Positions 1-7,419 of a stretch of DNA of 64,000 nt are shown here, piece by piece. Source of the DNA: Streptomyces orinoci (GTDB lineage Bacteria; Actinomycetota; Actinomycetes; Streptomycetales; Streptomycetaceae); NCBI RefSeq assembly GCF_003121295.1, contig NZ_PHNC01000038.1, positions 1 to 64,000 of the forward strand. The letters run 5' to 3'. Made by a program: the position numbers and the translations under genes. The stretch's first letter is position 1; each line of letters opens with the position of its first letter. The notes below the pieces were generated by a model, which saw nothing but the letters and a program-made list of their open reading frames with translations, was not told the origin of the DNA and made no database searches.

Positions 1-594
1 GTGCGGGACGCGGGCGAGGCGGTGCACCGCACCGTGCAGCTGGTGGCCGACTCGGTGCCCCGGGCCATCGGCGTGCCCGCCGACCGCACTCAGGTGATCA
101 CCCCGGGCCATGGCGGCGCCGTCGGCACCCGGGCGCTGAACGCCGCGCTCAAGCAGCGGCTCAACCCCGGGCCCGGCCGCTTCGGCGGCTTCGACCCCGG
201 CGACCGGATCGCCTATGTCCCCGCCCCGGGCCGGATGGTGCCCGGCACCGTGGTCTCCGCCGACGCCGAGGGGCTGCGGCTGGACTGCTCCGGCACCCCG
301 GTGCTGGTCCCGCCCGCCCAGGTGGCCGCCCGGGTGCGGCACGGCTGGGCGGTCACCGCCCACCAGGCGGCCGGGACCCGCTGGCCGGCCGTGGTGGTGG
401 TGCTGCCGGGCGACGCCGCCCAGGCGCTGACCCGGTCCTGGGTCTACACCGCCTTCAGCCGGGGCGAGCGCCATCTGTCGGTGGTGCAGGGCGTGGGCCA
501 GGCCCTGCCGCAGGCGGTGGCCCAGGTGCCGGAACGGGACCGGACCACCCGGCTGCGGTCCCTGCTCCAGGCGCAGAGCCGCCCCGCCGGGTGA
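1..594 (+). CDS. RecD-like ATP-dependent DNA helicase, C-terminal part (5' end outside window)
   Basis: The reading frame is open from the first base, so the start lies upstream and only about 197 C-terminal residues are seen. They carry the end of an SF1B (RecD/TraA-type) helicase core: a segment AVTAHQAAGTRWPAVVVVLP, which corresponds to the UvrD/RecD C-terminal motif that normally reads T-h-H-K-S-Q-G, followed by YTAFSRGERHLSVV, the arginine-finger motif VI (usually YTALTRA). The preceding 70 residues with alternating V/L look like the SH3-like inserted domain of RecD2 proteins. Such proteins unwind DNA 5' to 3' using ATP. The canonical K-S-Q-G is replaced by Q-A-A-G here, so a diverged family member is likely. 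Family call is good; exact role is unknown. Confidence 0.75.
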   Translation: MRDAGEAVHRTVQLVADSVPRAIGVPADRTQVITPGHGGAVGTRALNAALKQRLNPGPGRFGGFDPGDRIAYVPAPGRMVPGTVVSADAEGLRLDCSGTPVLVPPAQVAARVRHGWAVTAHQAAGTRWPAVVVVLPGDAAQALTRSWVYTAFSRGERHLSVVQGVGQALPQAVAQVPERDRTTRLRSLLQAQSRPAG

Positions 595-613
595 TCCACC
601 ACTCCGGGCCGGG

Positions 614-1393
614 TCAGGTCGCCCGGCCCGGAGCCCGGCCGTCCTCTTCCAGTTCCACCGGCTCCAGCTCGTCGTCGTCCAAGGGATCGACGATGCCGTC
701 GTCCCCGTCGTCGATGGCATCGTCCATACCCTCGTCATCGATGCCGTCGTCGTCCAGATCGTCGAGTTCCTCGTCGAAGACCGCGCTGACATCGAAGCGG
801 CAGATGACCCGCTGCGGATCCGCCTGGTCGAAGGGGGCAGCCAGCCACTCCCCCGGCTCGGCCAGCTCGTCCAGGGCCGCCACCCAGAGCGTGGAATCAC
901 CCTCCTCCAGCCCGAACTCCTTGTGCCGGGAGGCGATTTCATCCGGTTCGTACTCGCCGAAGAGCACCCCCAGCGCGGCATGCAGACTGCTGCCGACCAG
1001 TCCCGCGCCCCGGGCCGGCTCGGTGTCCAGGTCCGGAGCGTCCGGATCCAGATCGGCCACCCGCTGGGCCTGCGCCAGCAGCCGCTGCGGCTCGGCCACC
1101 GCGTAGTCCCGGCGGATCAGCACGCTCAGCGCACTGGGCTCCTCCGGGCCCGCATAGGCGGGCAGGGTGTCATCGCCCGGGATCTCGAAGGGAGTGACCT
1201 CGTCATAGGCGTCATAGAGCAGCTCGTCGTACGCCTCGGCTGCCGCGGCCAGCTCGTTGAACGCGGCGTAGACGGCCGGGTCCTCCTCCCCCGACCGGCG
1301 CTCCACGGCGTCCAGGTGGCGGTCCAGAGCGGCTTTGACCGCCTCGGCGGCGGCCCGTACCTCAGCGGCGGTTGGCTGCGCAGCATCAGACAT
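614..1393 (-). CDS. Conserved acidic hypothetical protein
   Basis: A 259-residue protein, very rich in Asp and Glu, ending in a long run of acidic residues (about the last 50 residues are mostly D/E with scattered G, L, V). No known catalytic motif is visible and no signal peptide or membrane segment is present, so it should be cytoplasmic. I placed the start at the ATG at 1393 (MSDAAQPT...) rather than the upstream in-frame Met because the shorter form leaves a 47-bp divergent gap to the next gene. I recognise it only as a type of conserved Streptomyces protein; no function can be assigned. Confidence 0.7.
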   Translation of the reverse strand: MSDAAQPTAAEVRAAAEAVKAALDRHLDAVERRSGEEDPAVYAAFNELAAAAEAYDELLYDAYDEVTPFEIPGDDTLPAYAGPEEPSALSVLIRRDYAVAEPQRLLAQAQRVADLDPDAPDLDTEPARGAGLVGSSLHAALGVLFGEYEPDEIASRHKEFGLEEGDSTLWVAALDELAEPGEWLAAPFDQADPQRVICRFDVSAVFDEELDDLDDDGIDDEGMDDAIDDGDDGIVDPLDDDELEPVELEEDGRAPGRAT

Positions 1394-1440
1394 AGTGCAG
1401 ACGCTATCCGTACCGGGGCTGTTCCCGCACAATAGATGCG

Positions 1441-1629
1441 ATGCCGGAATACGAATTCTGTGATGTGTATGTGCCGCGCGGGGTCTCCCGGGGCGCCACC
1501 ACACGCCTGCTGACCGACCATGCCGAGTACGGACACTGGGAGTTGGACCGACTGCGCCTCTACCCCGACGGCAGCCGCAGAGTGCGGCTGAGACGGCGCA
1601 TCATCCGTCAGCTGCGCCCCACCTGGTGA
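1441..1629 (+). CDS. DUF5703 family small protein
   Basis: A 62-residue basic protein starting MPEYEFCDVYVPRGVSR and ending in an Arg-rich tail (RRVRLRRRIIRQLRPTW). This start, the motif LLTDHAEYGHWELDRLRLYPDG and the length match the DUF5703 family that is nearly universal in Streptomyces. Function is unknown; the basic tail could bind nucleic acid, but that is inference. It is transcribed divergently from the acidic protein gene, only 47 bp apart, and is followed by a strong hairpin terminator. Confidence 0.85.
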   Translation: MPEYEFCDVYVPRGVSRGATTRLLTDHAEYGHWELDRLRLYPDGSRRVRLRRRIIRQLRPTW

Positions 1630-1643
1630 GCTTGTCCTGAAAT

Positions 1644-1679
1644 GACGGAGCGGGCCCCGCCTTCGCGGGGCCCGCCGTC
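1644..1679 (+). terminator. Rho-independent-type hairpin after DUF5703 gene
   Basis: GACGG and CCGTC (1644-1648 and 1675-1679) enclose a 10-bp GC stem (CGGGCCCCGC / GCGGGGCCCG) with a CTTC tetraloop at 1661-1664. It lies 14 bases after the stop codon and before the convergent end of the chaplin gene, so it may serve both strands. No long T tract follows, as is usual in Streptomyces. Confidence 0.75.
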
Positions 1680-1699
1680 GTACGACCTGCCGTGGCGGG

Positions 1700-2539
1700 T
1701 CAGTTCTGCCCGGCGCGCGAGCGGCGGTAGAGCATGGTGCCGCCGAGCAGCAGCCCTGCGCTGGCCGCACCGGCCGCGCCGATCCCGGCCGCACCGGTGT
1801 GGGCGAGCTGGGTGGCGCTCTCCACCTCGGGGGCCTGCGGGGCGGCCCGGTGCGCGGCCTTCACCTCGGTGACCGGCACACCGGGCGCGGCCGGGGTGTG
1901 GTGGGCCGAGTGCACCGAGTGGTCCGCGGGCGGCGCGTGCTCGCCCTGGGGCGGGTTGTGGTGCTCAGCCGGCGGGTTGTGCTGCCCGGGGTGCCCCGGG
2001 TGGTGCTCCTCACCGTGGTCGCAGGGCGGCTGGTGCGGCCGCGGGTGCTCATGACCGCCGTGCTCCCGGTGGATCGTGCCATCGCCGTTGAGGCAGTCGT
2101 TGCCCATCGCGGTATTGCCGACGCCGACCACATTCACGGAGTTGCCGCAGGTGTTGACCGGGATGTCCACCGGCACCTGCGCCACATTGCCGGAGGCAAC
2201 ACCGGGCGAGCCCTCGGCCCAGCCCTCGGCCTGGTGGCCGGAGCCCCCTTCGTGACGGCCGTGTCCGTGGTGCCCGTGCCCCCCGTGGTGATGCCCCCCG
2301 GAACCGTTGGCGCACTGATTGCCGGATGCCTTGTTGAGCAGGCCGACCACGTTCACGGTGTTGCCGCAGACGTTCACCGGCACCTCCACCGGCACCTGCA
2401 CGGTGTTCCCGGACGCGATGCCCGGGGAATGCGAGGCGACGCCGTTGGCGCCGTCCGCGTATGCGTACCCCCCCGTGGCGGCGAGCACGCTGCCCGCCGC
2501 CGCCATGGTCATCAGGCCCTTCTTGGTGACCTGTCGCAT
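1700..2539 (-). CDS. Long chaplin: two chaplin domains, sortase-anchored
   Basis: A 279-residue secreted hydrophobic surface protein that helps form the amyloid-like coat of aerial hyphae and spores. It has a signal peptide (residues 1-29, ending AYAD), a first chaplin domain (about 30-78; SPGIASGN, VPVNVCGNTVNVVG, NQC), a His/Gly-rich linker, a second chaplin domain (SPGVASGN, VPVNTCGNSVNVVG, NDC), a long His/Pro-rich spacer, and a C-terminal sorting signal LAHTG (245-249), a hydrophobic stretch and a basic tail. Each domain keeps the two Cys typical of chaplins. LAxTG is the Streptomyces class-E sortase signal. This architecture is that of ChpA/B/C; next to a short chaplin it is most like ChpC. 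The start has AGGAGGGG upstream. The unusually His-rich spacer could bind metal, which is inference. Confidence 0.93.
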   Translation of the reverse strand: MRQVTKKGLMTMAAAGSVLAATGGYAYADGANGVASHSPGIASGNTVQVPVEVPVNVCGNTVNVVGLLNKASGNQCANGSGGHHHGGHGHHGHGRHEGGSGHQAEGWAEGSPGVASGNVAQVPVDIPVNTCGNSVNVVGVGNTAMGNDCLNGDGTIHREHGGHEHPRPHQPPCDHGEEHHPGHPGQHNPPAEHHNPPQGEHAPPADHSVHSAHHTPAAPGVPVTEVKAAHRAAPQAPEVESATQLAHTGAAGIGAAGAASAGLLLGGTMLYRRSRAGQN

Positions 2540-2727
2540 TACTTGCCCCTCCTGTGCTGCTTCTTGCCTATGGCTTGCCTAGCGGATTCCGCGCGGGCCC
2601 ACAGCTCCGCACGGGAAAGTTCAGTCGAATAGCCTGTCGGCCCCGGGGCGCCTTCCGCGCTCTCCGGAGCCGACCGGGTCACTTCCGCACCGAATACCGG
2701 ACAATGGGAAATCGGCACGGAACGACG

Positions 2728-2961
2728 TCACTTGTTGACGCAGACATTGCCAGTGGCGGGGTTCAGCAGCCCGACGACGTTGATGGTGTTCCCGCAGATG
2801 TTCACCGGCACCTCGACCGGGACCTGCACGACGTTGCCCGAGGCGACGCCGGGGCTGTGCACGGCAGCGCCCTGCGCACCCGAGTCGGCGGCGGCCAGAC
2901 CGGCGCCCGCGAGCACCAGTCCTCCGGTGGCTGCCGCGGTGGCGACGACCTTCTTGAGCAT
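2728..2961 (-). CDS. Short secreted chaplin (ChpH-like)
   Basis: A 77-residue protein: signal peptide (MLKKVVATAAATGGLVLAGA, cleavage probably after LAAA) and one chaplin domain with SPGVASGN, VPVNICGNTINVVG and a second Cys near the end (GNVCVNK). Mature short chaplins are secreted, lower surface tension and polymerise into fibres on the cell surface. The start at 2961 is fixed by CTAGGAGGAATCCC just upstream; an in-frame Met further upstream would destroy the signal peptide. It sits 188 bp upstream of the long chaplin on the same strand, the arrangement of chpH and chpC in S. coelicolor (from memory). Separate promoters are likely given the gap. Confidence 0.93.
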   Translation of the reverse strand: MLKKVVATAAATGGLVLAGAGLAAADSGAQGAAVHSPGVASGNVVQVPVEVPVNICGNTINVVGLLNPATGNVCVNK

Positions 2962-3102
2962 GGGATTCCTCCTAGTTGGCATGCGGTCCCAGCCGCGGAC
3001 CGCACATCTGTAACGACAACAGGGAAACCCGGCTACGTAACCGTCTGCCCGTTCACTCTTTCCGGTTAAGAAAACGCCAACTACGCACAAACCAGCGACA
3101 GT

Positions 3103-4437
3103 TCAGCACTCGTCCAGGAAGCGGTCGAGCACGCGCACCCCGAATTTCAGACCGTCCACTGGTACGCGCTCGTCAACTCCATGGAACATTCCGGCGAAGT
3201 CCAGCTCCGGGGGCAGCTTCAGCGGGGCGAAGCCGAAGCCGCGGATGCCCAGGTCGTCGAAGGACTTGGCGTCGGTGCCGCCGGAGAGCATGTACGGCAC
3301 CGCCCGCGCCACCGGGTCCTCGGCCCGCAGCGCCGTCTGCATGGCGGCCACCAGGTCACCGTCGAAGCCGGTCTCCAGCGCCTTGTCGGCGTGCACATCC
3401 TCACGCCTGACCCGGGGGCCCAGGATCCGGTCGAGGTCGGCCAGGAACTCCTCCTCGTACCCGGGCAGGAACCGCCCGTCCACATGCGCCGTGGCCTGCC
3501 CCGGGATCACATTGACCTTGTAACCCGAGCCCAGCATGGTCGGGTTGGCGGTGTTGCTGAGGGTGGCCCCGATGAGTTTGGCGATCCCGCCGAGCTTGGC
3601 CAGGGTGGCCTCCATGTCGTCCGGGTCCAGCGGGATGCCCAGCGCGTCGGAGAGCTCGTCCAGGAAGGACCGCACGGTCTTGGTCACCCGGATCGGGAAC
3701 TTGTGCCGGCCCAGCCGGGCGACCGCCTCGCACAGCTCGGTGATGGCGTTGTCGGTGTTGGTCATCGAGCCGTGTCCGGCGGTGCCGTCCACCGTCAGCC
3801 GCATCCAGTGCATGCCCTTCTGGGCGGTCTCGATCAGATACAGCCGCAGGTTCTCGTTGACGGTGAAGGAGAAGCCGCCCACCTCGCTGATGGCCTCGGT
3901 CACCCCCTCGAACAGACCCGGGTGCCGGTCCACCAGGAAGCGGGCGCCATAGGTGCCGCCGGCCTCCTCGTCCGCCAGGAAGGCCACCACCACATCGCGC
4001 GGCGGCTTACGGCCGGAACGCAGCCGCTCGCGGACCACGGCCAGGGTCATGGCGTCCATGTCCTTCATATCCACCGCGCCGCGCCCCCACAGGCAGCCGT
4101 CGGCGATCTCGCCGGCGAAGGGGTGGTACGTCCAGTCCTCGGCGTTGGCCGGCACCACATCGGTGTGCCCATGGATCAGCAGGGCCGGGCGGGACGGGTC
4201 CTCCCCCTCGATGCGGGCCACCGTGGAGGCCCTGCCGGGATGCGACTCGAAGATCTGCGGCTCCAGGCCCACCTCGGCCAGCTTCTCCGCCACATACTCG
4301 GCGGCCGCCCGCTCACCCGGCCCGGAGTGGTCGCCGTAGTTGCTGGTGTCGATCCGGATCAGGTCCCGGCACAGCTCGACGACCTCGTCCTCGGCACTGG
4401 GGTGCGCTCCCCGGCGGGCCGGACTCGACTCACTCAC
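3103..4437 (-). CDS. M20 family metallopeptidase (ArgE/DapE/CPG2-type)
   Basis: A 444-residue cytoplasmic dizinc amidohydrolase. Metal ligand motifs are in order: HGHTDVVP, GRGAVDMKD, a catalytic Glu pair in LADEEAGG, and a C-terminal SGGTDAKSF. A lid/dimerisation domain is inserted mid-protein (AGHGSM). These enzymes cleave N-acyl or peptide bonds of small substrates; the substrate cannot be told from sequence. The GTG start at 4437 (SESSPARRG) was chosen because AGGAGG lies 7 bases upstream (GCAGGAGGCAAGC); the longer frame begins with Arg/Gly-rich sequence unlike the family. The gene ends between the chaplins and the tRNA-Leu gene. Confidence 0.88.
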   Translation of the reverse strand: MSESSPARRGAHPSAEDEVVELCRDLIRIDTSNYGDHSGPGERAAAEYVAEKLAEVGLEPQIFESHPGRASTVARIEGEDPSRPALLIHGHTDVVPANAEDWTYHPFAGEIADGCLWGRGAVDMKDMDAMTLAVVRERLRSGRKPPRDVVVAFLADEEAGGTYGARFLVDRHPGLFEGVTEAISEVGGFSFTVNENLRLYLIETAQKGMHWMRLTVDGTAGHGSMTNTDNAITELCEAVARLGRHKFPIRVTKTVRSFLDELSDALGIPLDPDDMEATLAKLGGIAKLIGATLSNTANPTMLGSGYKVNVIPGQATAHVDGRFLPGYEEEFLADLDRILGPRVRREDVHADKALETGFDGDLVAAMQTALRAEDPVARAVPYMLSGGTDAKSFDDLGIRGFGFAPLKLPPELDFAGMFHGVDERVPVDGLKFGVRVLDRFLDEC

Positions 4438-4609
4438 GCTTGCCTCCTGCTTGCTCGGTCCGCCGGCCCCTCGCCCCCGTGCCCGGCGGTTTCCCCGCCA
4501 TCCTCCCCCCGCCGCGGCCCGCGCCCAAGGCGGGGTGATCGAGCACCGGTGGATGTTTGGTATTGTTTCCATGTCGCCGCGGGGAACACCCCGCCGAGAC
4601 AGACACCTG

Positions 4610-4697
4610 GTCCGGGTGGCGGAATGGCAGACGCGCTAGCTTGAGGTGCTAGTGCCCTTTATCGGGCGTGGGGGTTCAAGTCCCCCCTCGGACACCA
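4610..4697 (+). tRNA. tRNA-Leu (anticodon GAG)
   Basis: A class II tRNA of 88 bases with encoded CCA (4695-4697). The acceptor stem pairs 4610-4616 (GTCCGGG) with 4687-4693 (CTCGGAC), one G-U. The anticodon stem CTAGC/GCTAG (4636-4640, 4648-4652) holds loop TTGAGGT with anticodon GAG at 4643-4645, reading CUC/CUU Leu codons. A long variable arm (TGCCCTTTATCGGGCG) and a T arm with GGTTCAAGTCC confirm the class. It lies directly upstream of the lasso operon, but I see no integrase gene. Confidence 0.96.
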
Positions 4698-4717
4698 CAA
4701 AAAGATACACACCAGAT

Positions 4718-4751
4718 GCGGGTTGTGACTTCATGGTCACAGCCCGCTTTT
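4718..4751 (+). terminator. tRNA-Leu terminator hairpin with T tract
   Basis: GCGGGTTGTGAC (4718-4729) pairs with GTCACAGCCCGC (4736-4747), with one G-T wobble and a TTCATG loop, followed by TTTT (4748-4751). It starts 20 bases after the tRNA CCA end. Confidence 0.85.
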
Positions 4752-4856
4752 GCGTTTGGCTTCCGTCGGCGCACACGGGACACCCGTGCCGATCCGCGCA
4801 CCGAAGTGGCACAAGACATTCCGGGTTTCACGCCACAGTACCGCTGAATATCGGCC

Positions 4857-4886
4857 TTGATCCTCTGCTTTAAGCGTGGCTACAGT
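4857..4886 (+). promoter_or_regulatory. Candidate sigma-70-type promoter of the lasso operon
   Basis: Within the 350-bp stretch between the tRNA and the lasso precursor, TTGATC (4857-4862) and TACAGT (4881-4886) are spaced 18 bp, close to the vegetative HrdB pattern TTGACN-N17-TAGRNT. Initiation near 4893 would give a leader of about 155 bases to the precursor start, containing the 31-codon frame at 4928. The rest of the stretch (4752-4856) shows no gene. No experimental support. Confidence 0.4.
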
Positions 4887-4927
4887 CGTGATCAAGCACA
4901 GGGAAAGCGTCACGGGGGACGCGAATT

Positions 4928-5023
4928 ATGCCTGGGATCCAGGCAGTTGGGCGATGCACACGCTACCGCCCGCGTTTCCCGTGCAAGGAGTCACCACAGA
5001 TCCGCCCTTCTCTGAGCTGCTAA
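4928..5023 (+). CDS. Possible 31-residue upstream small ORF in lasso leader
   Basis: An ATG at 4928 is preceded by GGGGGA (4914-4919) at good spacing and opens a 31-codon frame starting MPGIQAVGRCTRYRPRF and ending at TAA 5021-5023, 25 bases before the lasso precursor ATG. The peptide is basic with three Cys and matches no family I know. It could be a translated leader that affects the downstream precursor, the residue of a lost regulator gene, or chance. The ribosome site is the only positive evidence, so treat it as a candidate. Confidence 0.25.
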   Translation: MPGIQAVGRCTRYRPRFPCKESPQIRPSLSC

Positions 5024-5048
5024 TTCCGGCGAAAGGGAGGTGAATTCA

Positions 5049-5201
5049 ATGGTGAACGAAAAGCACATGGAAAACGGTGAGCTCCAGGCCTACGAGGCCC
5101 CGGAGATGTTCGAGTGCGGCTCCTTCCAGGAGGAGACCGGCATGCTCGGCGCTGTGGGCGGGGAGCCCTACTTCCCCATGCTCCACACCAAGTGGTGGTA
5201 G
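5049..5201 (+). CDS. Lasso peptide precursor
   Basis: A 50-residue precursor with a strong ribosome site (AAGGGAGGTG, 5034-5043) before the ATG. The leader carries the actinobacterial lasso recognition pattern Y15-x-x-P18-x-M20-x-x-x-G24-x-F26-x-x-x-T30-x, which binds the RRE protein, with the conserved Thr at the second-last leader position. That rule places cleavage after Gly31 and gives a 19-residue core MLGAVGGEPYFPMLHTKWW. Glu at core position 8 is the only acidic residue in the core, so the predicted product is a Met1-Glu8 macrolactam ring with an 11-residue tail ending Trp-Trp, whose bulky rings could hold the thread. Cutting before Gly31 would instead give a Gly1-Glu9 ring. The core has no Cys, so no disulfide is expected (class II). 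The cyclase, RRE and peptidase genes follow on the same strand. Confidence 0.9.
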   Translation: MVNEKHMENGELQAYEAPEMFECGSFQEETGMLGAVGGEPYFPMLHTKWW

Positions 5202-5239
5202 CCGTGGCCTGAAACGCAAAACCCGGTAAGGGGGTCGAA

Positions 5240-7087
5240 GTGGTCGGTGTCGGGACGCCATATTTCGTGGTCCTGCCGGACCAGGAATCCGCGGCCACGT
5301 CGGCCGGCCGGCTTCCGCCGGGCGTTGCGCAGGTCATAACGCACCGGTCCGGCCGGCCCTGGGTGGCCGGCCGGCTGGCCGGGCAGCACATCGTCCAGGC
5401 CGAACACGGGGACACCCGGCTCGTGGTCATCGGCCAGTGCTCGGTGACCGAAGCCGAGCTCGGCGCGGCGGCCGCCAGGGTCCAGGACCAGCACCAACTG
5501 GACCGGCTGGGCACCGCCTGGGCCGGCAGCTTCCATCTGATCGCCCTGGCCGGCGGCCGGCTGCACATCCAGGGCAGCGCGTCCGGGCTGCGCCGGGTCT
5601 TCCATGGGCGCCTCGGCGGCCTGACCTTCGCCGCCGACCGGGCCGATGTGCTGGCCGCCCTGCTCGACGCCCCGTTCGACCGGGCCGCACTGGCCCTGAG
5701 CCTGCTGCCCGCCGTTCCCCATCCGCTGACGGACCGGACGCCATGGAGCAATGTCTCGGCGGTTCCGCCCGGCTCACGTCTGACGCTCTCCCCGGACGGG
5801 CGGCGGCAGACCATGGCCCGCTGGTGGCAGGCCCCGGAACCGGTGCTCTCCCTGGAAGCGGGGGCGGCCCGGCTGCGCCGGGCGCTGGAGGCAGCCGTGC
5901 GGGTGCGCACCGACGGCGGCCGGACGGTCACCACCGATCTCTCCGGTGGCCTGGACTCCACCAGCCTCACCCTGCTGATCGCCCGGGAACGGGCCTCGCT
6001 GACCGCCTTCACCATGGAGAACCCGGACCGGGCCGACGAGGACCTGCGCTGGGCCAGGACGGCCGCCGCACATCTGCCGCAGCTGAACCACATCGTCTAC
6101 CCGGCCCATGAACTCCCCGGCCATCTGGGCGGACTGGTCGGCGCGGACGGCGTCCCGCTGCCCTTGGACGCCCTCCCCGACGAACCCTCCAGCGCGGTGC
6201 TCGGCGCGCCCCGGCTGCGCGCCGCCACCGAGCGGGCCACCGCACACGGCTCACAGCTGCATGTGGACGGCTTCGGTGGCGACCAGCTGCTGACCGGTCA
6301 CCCCGGCTATGAGCACGACCTGCTGCGCAGCCGCCCGCTGCTCGCCGTGCGGCGGCTGCGCGTCCTGCGGGAGATCACCGGATTCCCCGTGGGCCCGGCG
6401 CTGCGCGATCTGCTGGACGGCCGCTCCTACCGTCACTGGCTGACGGCCCAGAGCACCGCTCTGGCCCAGGGCCGGCCCCCGGCAGCGGGCCGGTCGGTCT
6501 TCGGCTGGGGCGGCTCCGCGCAGCCGCCCCGGTGGCTCACCGCCGAGGCCCGGCAGCTGATCACCCGGACGCTGCGGCGCACCGCCGCCGCGGCGCGGCC
6601 GCTGGCGCCGGCCCGGGGGCGCCATGGGGACCTGCTGGAGATCCAGAACGCCGGCCGGACCATCCGCCGGCTCCACCAGATGATGGCCGCGCCGGGCTTC
6701 GCCCCGGCCTCGCCCTTCCTGGACGACCAGGTGATACACGCCTGTCTGGCCGTGCGGCCGGAGGAGCGGATCACCCCCTGGGAGTTCAAACCGCTGATCA
6801 AGGCGGCCCTGGCGGATGTCATGCCGCCCGAGCTGCTGACCCGGCGGACCAAGGGCGACGGGGGGCAGATCACCGCCGAGGGGTTCGAGGAGCACCGGCG
6901 GGACATCGCCGCGGTCTGGGACTCCTCCGTCCTGGCCGGGCTGGGGCTGGTCGATCCGGATCCGCTCCGCGATCTGTTCCGCCGCCCGTACTCCCCCCGC
7001 CACCATGACGGAGCCCTGTCGGTGACCTTCGGCTGCGAGTTCTGGCTCCGGGCCGCCCGGCCGGCCGCGGCCGCCATCCGCGACTGA
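5240..7087 (+). CDS. Lasso cyclase (asparagine synthetase-like, LasC)
   Basis: A 615-residue ATP-dependent macrolactam synthetase: it adenylates the core Glu side chain and joins it to the core N-terminus. The N-terminal third is an Ntn/glutaminase-like fold that has lost the catalytic Cys2 (it begins MVGVGTPYF), as in all lasso cyclases; compare the intact MCGITGW of the asnB gene later in this window. The synthetase domain carries the PP-loop SGGLDSTS (235-242) and C-terminal RRTKGDGG. The GTG start at 5240 has GGGGGTC upstream and lies 38 bp after the precursor stop. It follows the precursor and precedes the RRE gene in one transcription unit. Confidence 0.93.
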   Translation: MVGVGTPYFVVLPDQESAATSAGRLPPGVAQVITHRSGRPWVAGRLAGQHIVQAEHGDTRLVVIGQCSVTEAELGAAAARVQDQHQLDRLGTAWAGSFHLIALAGGRLHIQGSASGLRRVFHGRLGGLTFAADRADVLAALLDAPFDRAALALSLLPAVPHPLTDRTPWSNVSAVPPGSRLTLSPDGRRQTMARWWQAPEPVLSLEAGAARLRRALEAAVRVRTDGGRTVTTDLSGGLDSTSLTLLIARERASLTAFTMENPDRADEDLRWARTAAAHLPQLNHIVYPAHELPGHLGGLVGADGVPLPLDALPDEPSSAVLGAPRLRAATERATAHGSQLHVDGFGGDQLLTGHPGYEHDLLRSRPLLAVRRLRVLREITGFPVGPALRDLLDGRSYRHWLTAQSTALAQGRPPAAGRSVFGWGGSAQPPRWLTAEARQLITRTLRRTAAAARPLAPARGRHGDLLEIQNAGRTIRRLHQMMAAPGFAPASPFLDDQVIHACLAVRPEERITPWEFKPLIKAALADVMPPELLTRRTKGDGGQITAEGFEEHRRDIAAVWDSSVLAGLGLVDPDPLRDLFRRPYSPRHHDGALSVTFGCEFWLRAARPAAAAIRD

Positions 7088-7146
7088 ACTGCCGCCGCCC
7101 CGGCCGTAGGACGGGCCGGAAGCCGTGGCGCGAGACGACGAGAGCG

Positions 7147-7419
7147 ATGAGAGCAAGGACGATGACACTGAGACTGCGACCCGATGTCTCCACGGCCGAC
7201 ACCGATTACGGAACGGTGCTGCTGGACGGAGCCGACGGCCGCTACTGGCAGCTCAATGGCTCGGCGTCGGTCGCCCTGCGGGTTCTGCTGGAGGGCGGGA
7301 CGGTGGAGCAGGCGGTCCAGCGGCTGCTGGCCACCTATGACGTGGACGAGCCGCGTGCCCGTGCCGATGTGGAGCGCCTGCTGGCGAAGCTGGCCGGGGC
7401 GAAGCTGGTGCTTCGATGA
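7147..7419 (+). CDS. Lasso RRE protein (PqqD-like, LasB1)
   Basis: A 90-residue (or 85-residue from the ATG at 7162) PqqD-family RiPP recognition element. It binds the YxxP leader motif and brings the precursor to the peptidase and cyclase. The sequence shows the family pattern: LRPDVSTADTDYGTVLLDG (beta strands), YWQLNGSASVALRVLLEGG (the conserved Y-x-L-N-x-S/T-A) and a C-terminal helical part. The first ATG is only slightly better placed than the second; TMTLRLRPD is the usual family beginning. Its stop overlaps the peptidase start by 4 bp (ATGA), so the two are co-translated and act as the split B protein. Confidence 0.92.
   Translation: MRARTMTLRLRPDVSTADTDYGTVLLDGADGRYWQLNGSASVALRVLLEGGTVEQAVQRLLATYDVDEPRARADVERLLAKLAGAKLVLR

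Noticed and set aside
4610..4760. tRNA-Leu as an active attachment site of a mobile island
   Set aside because: No integrase gene and no second copy of the tRNA 3' end found in the window.
4928..5023. 31-codon frame as a second lasso precursor
   Set aside because: It has no YxxP motif, no Thr at a cleavage site and no suitable ring acid; kept only as a possible leader ORF.
5020..6093. Long minus-strand frame opposite the lasso cyclase
   Set aside because: It is Arg/Ser/Pro-rich, antisense to a clear enzyme and has no ribosome site; high GC makes such frames common.
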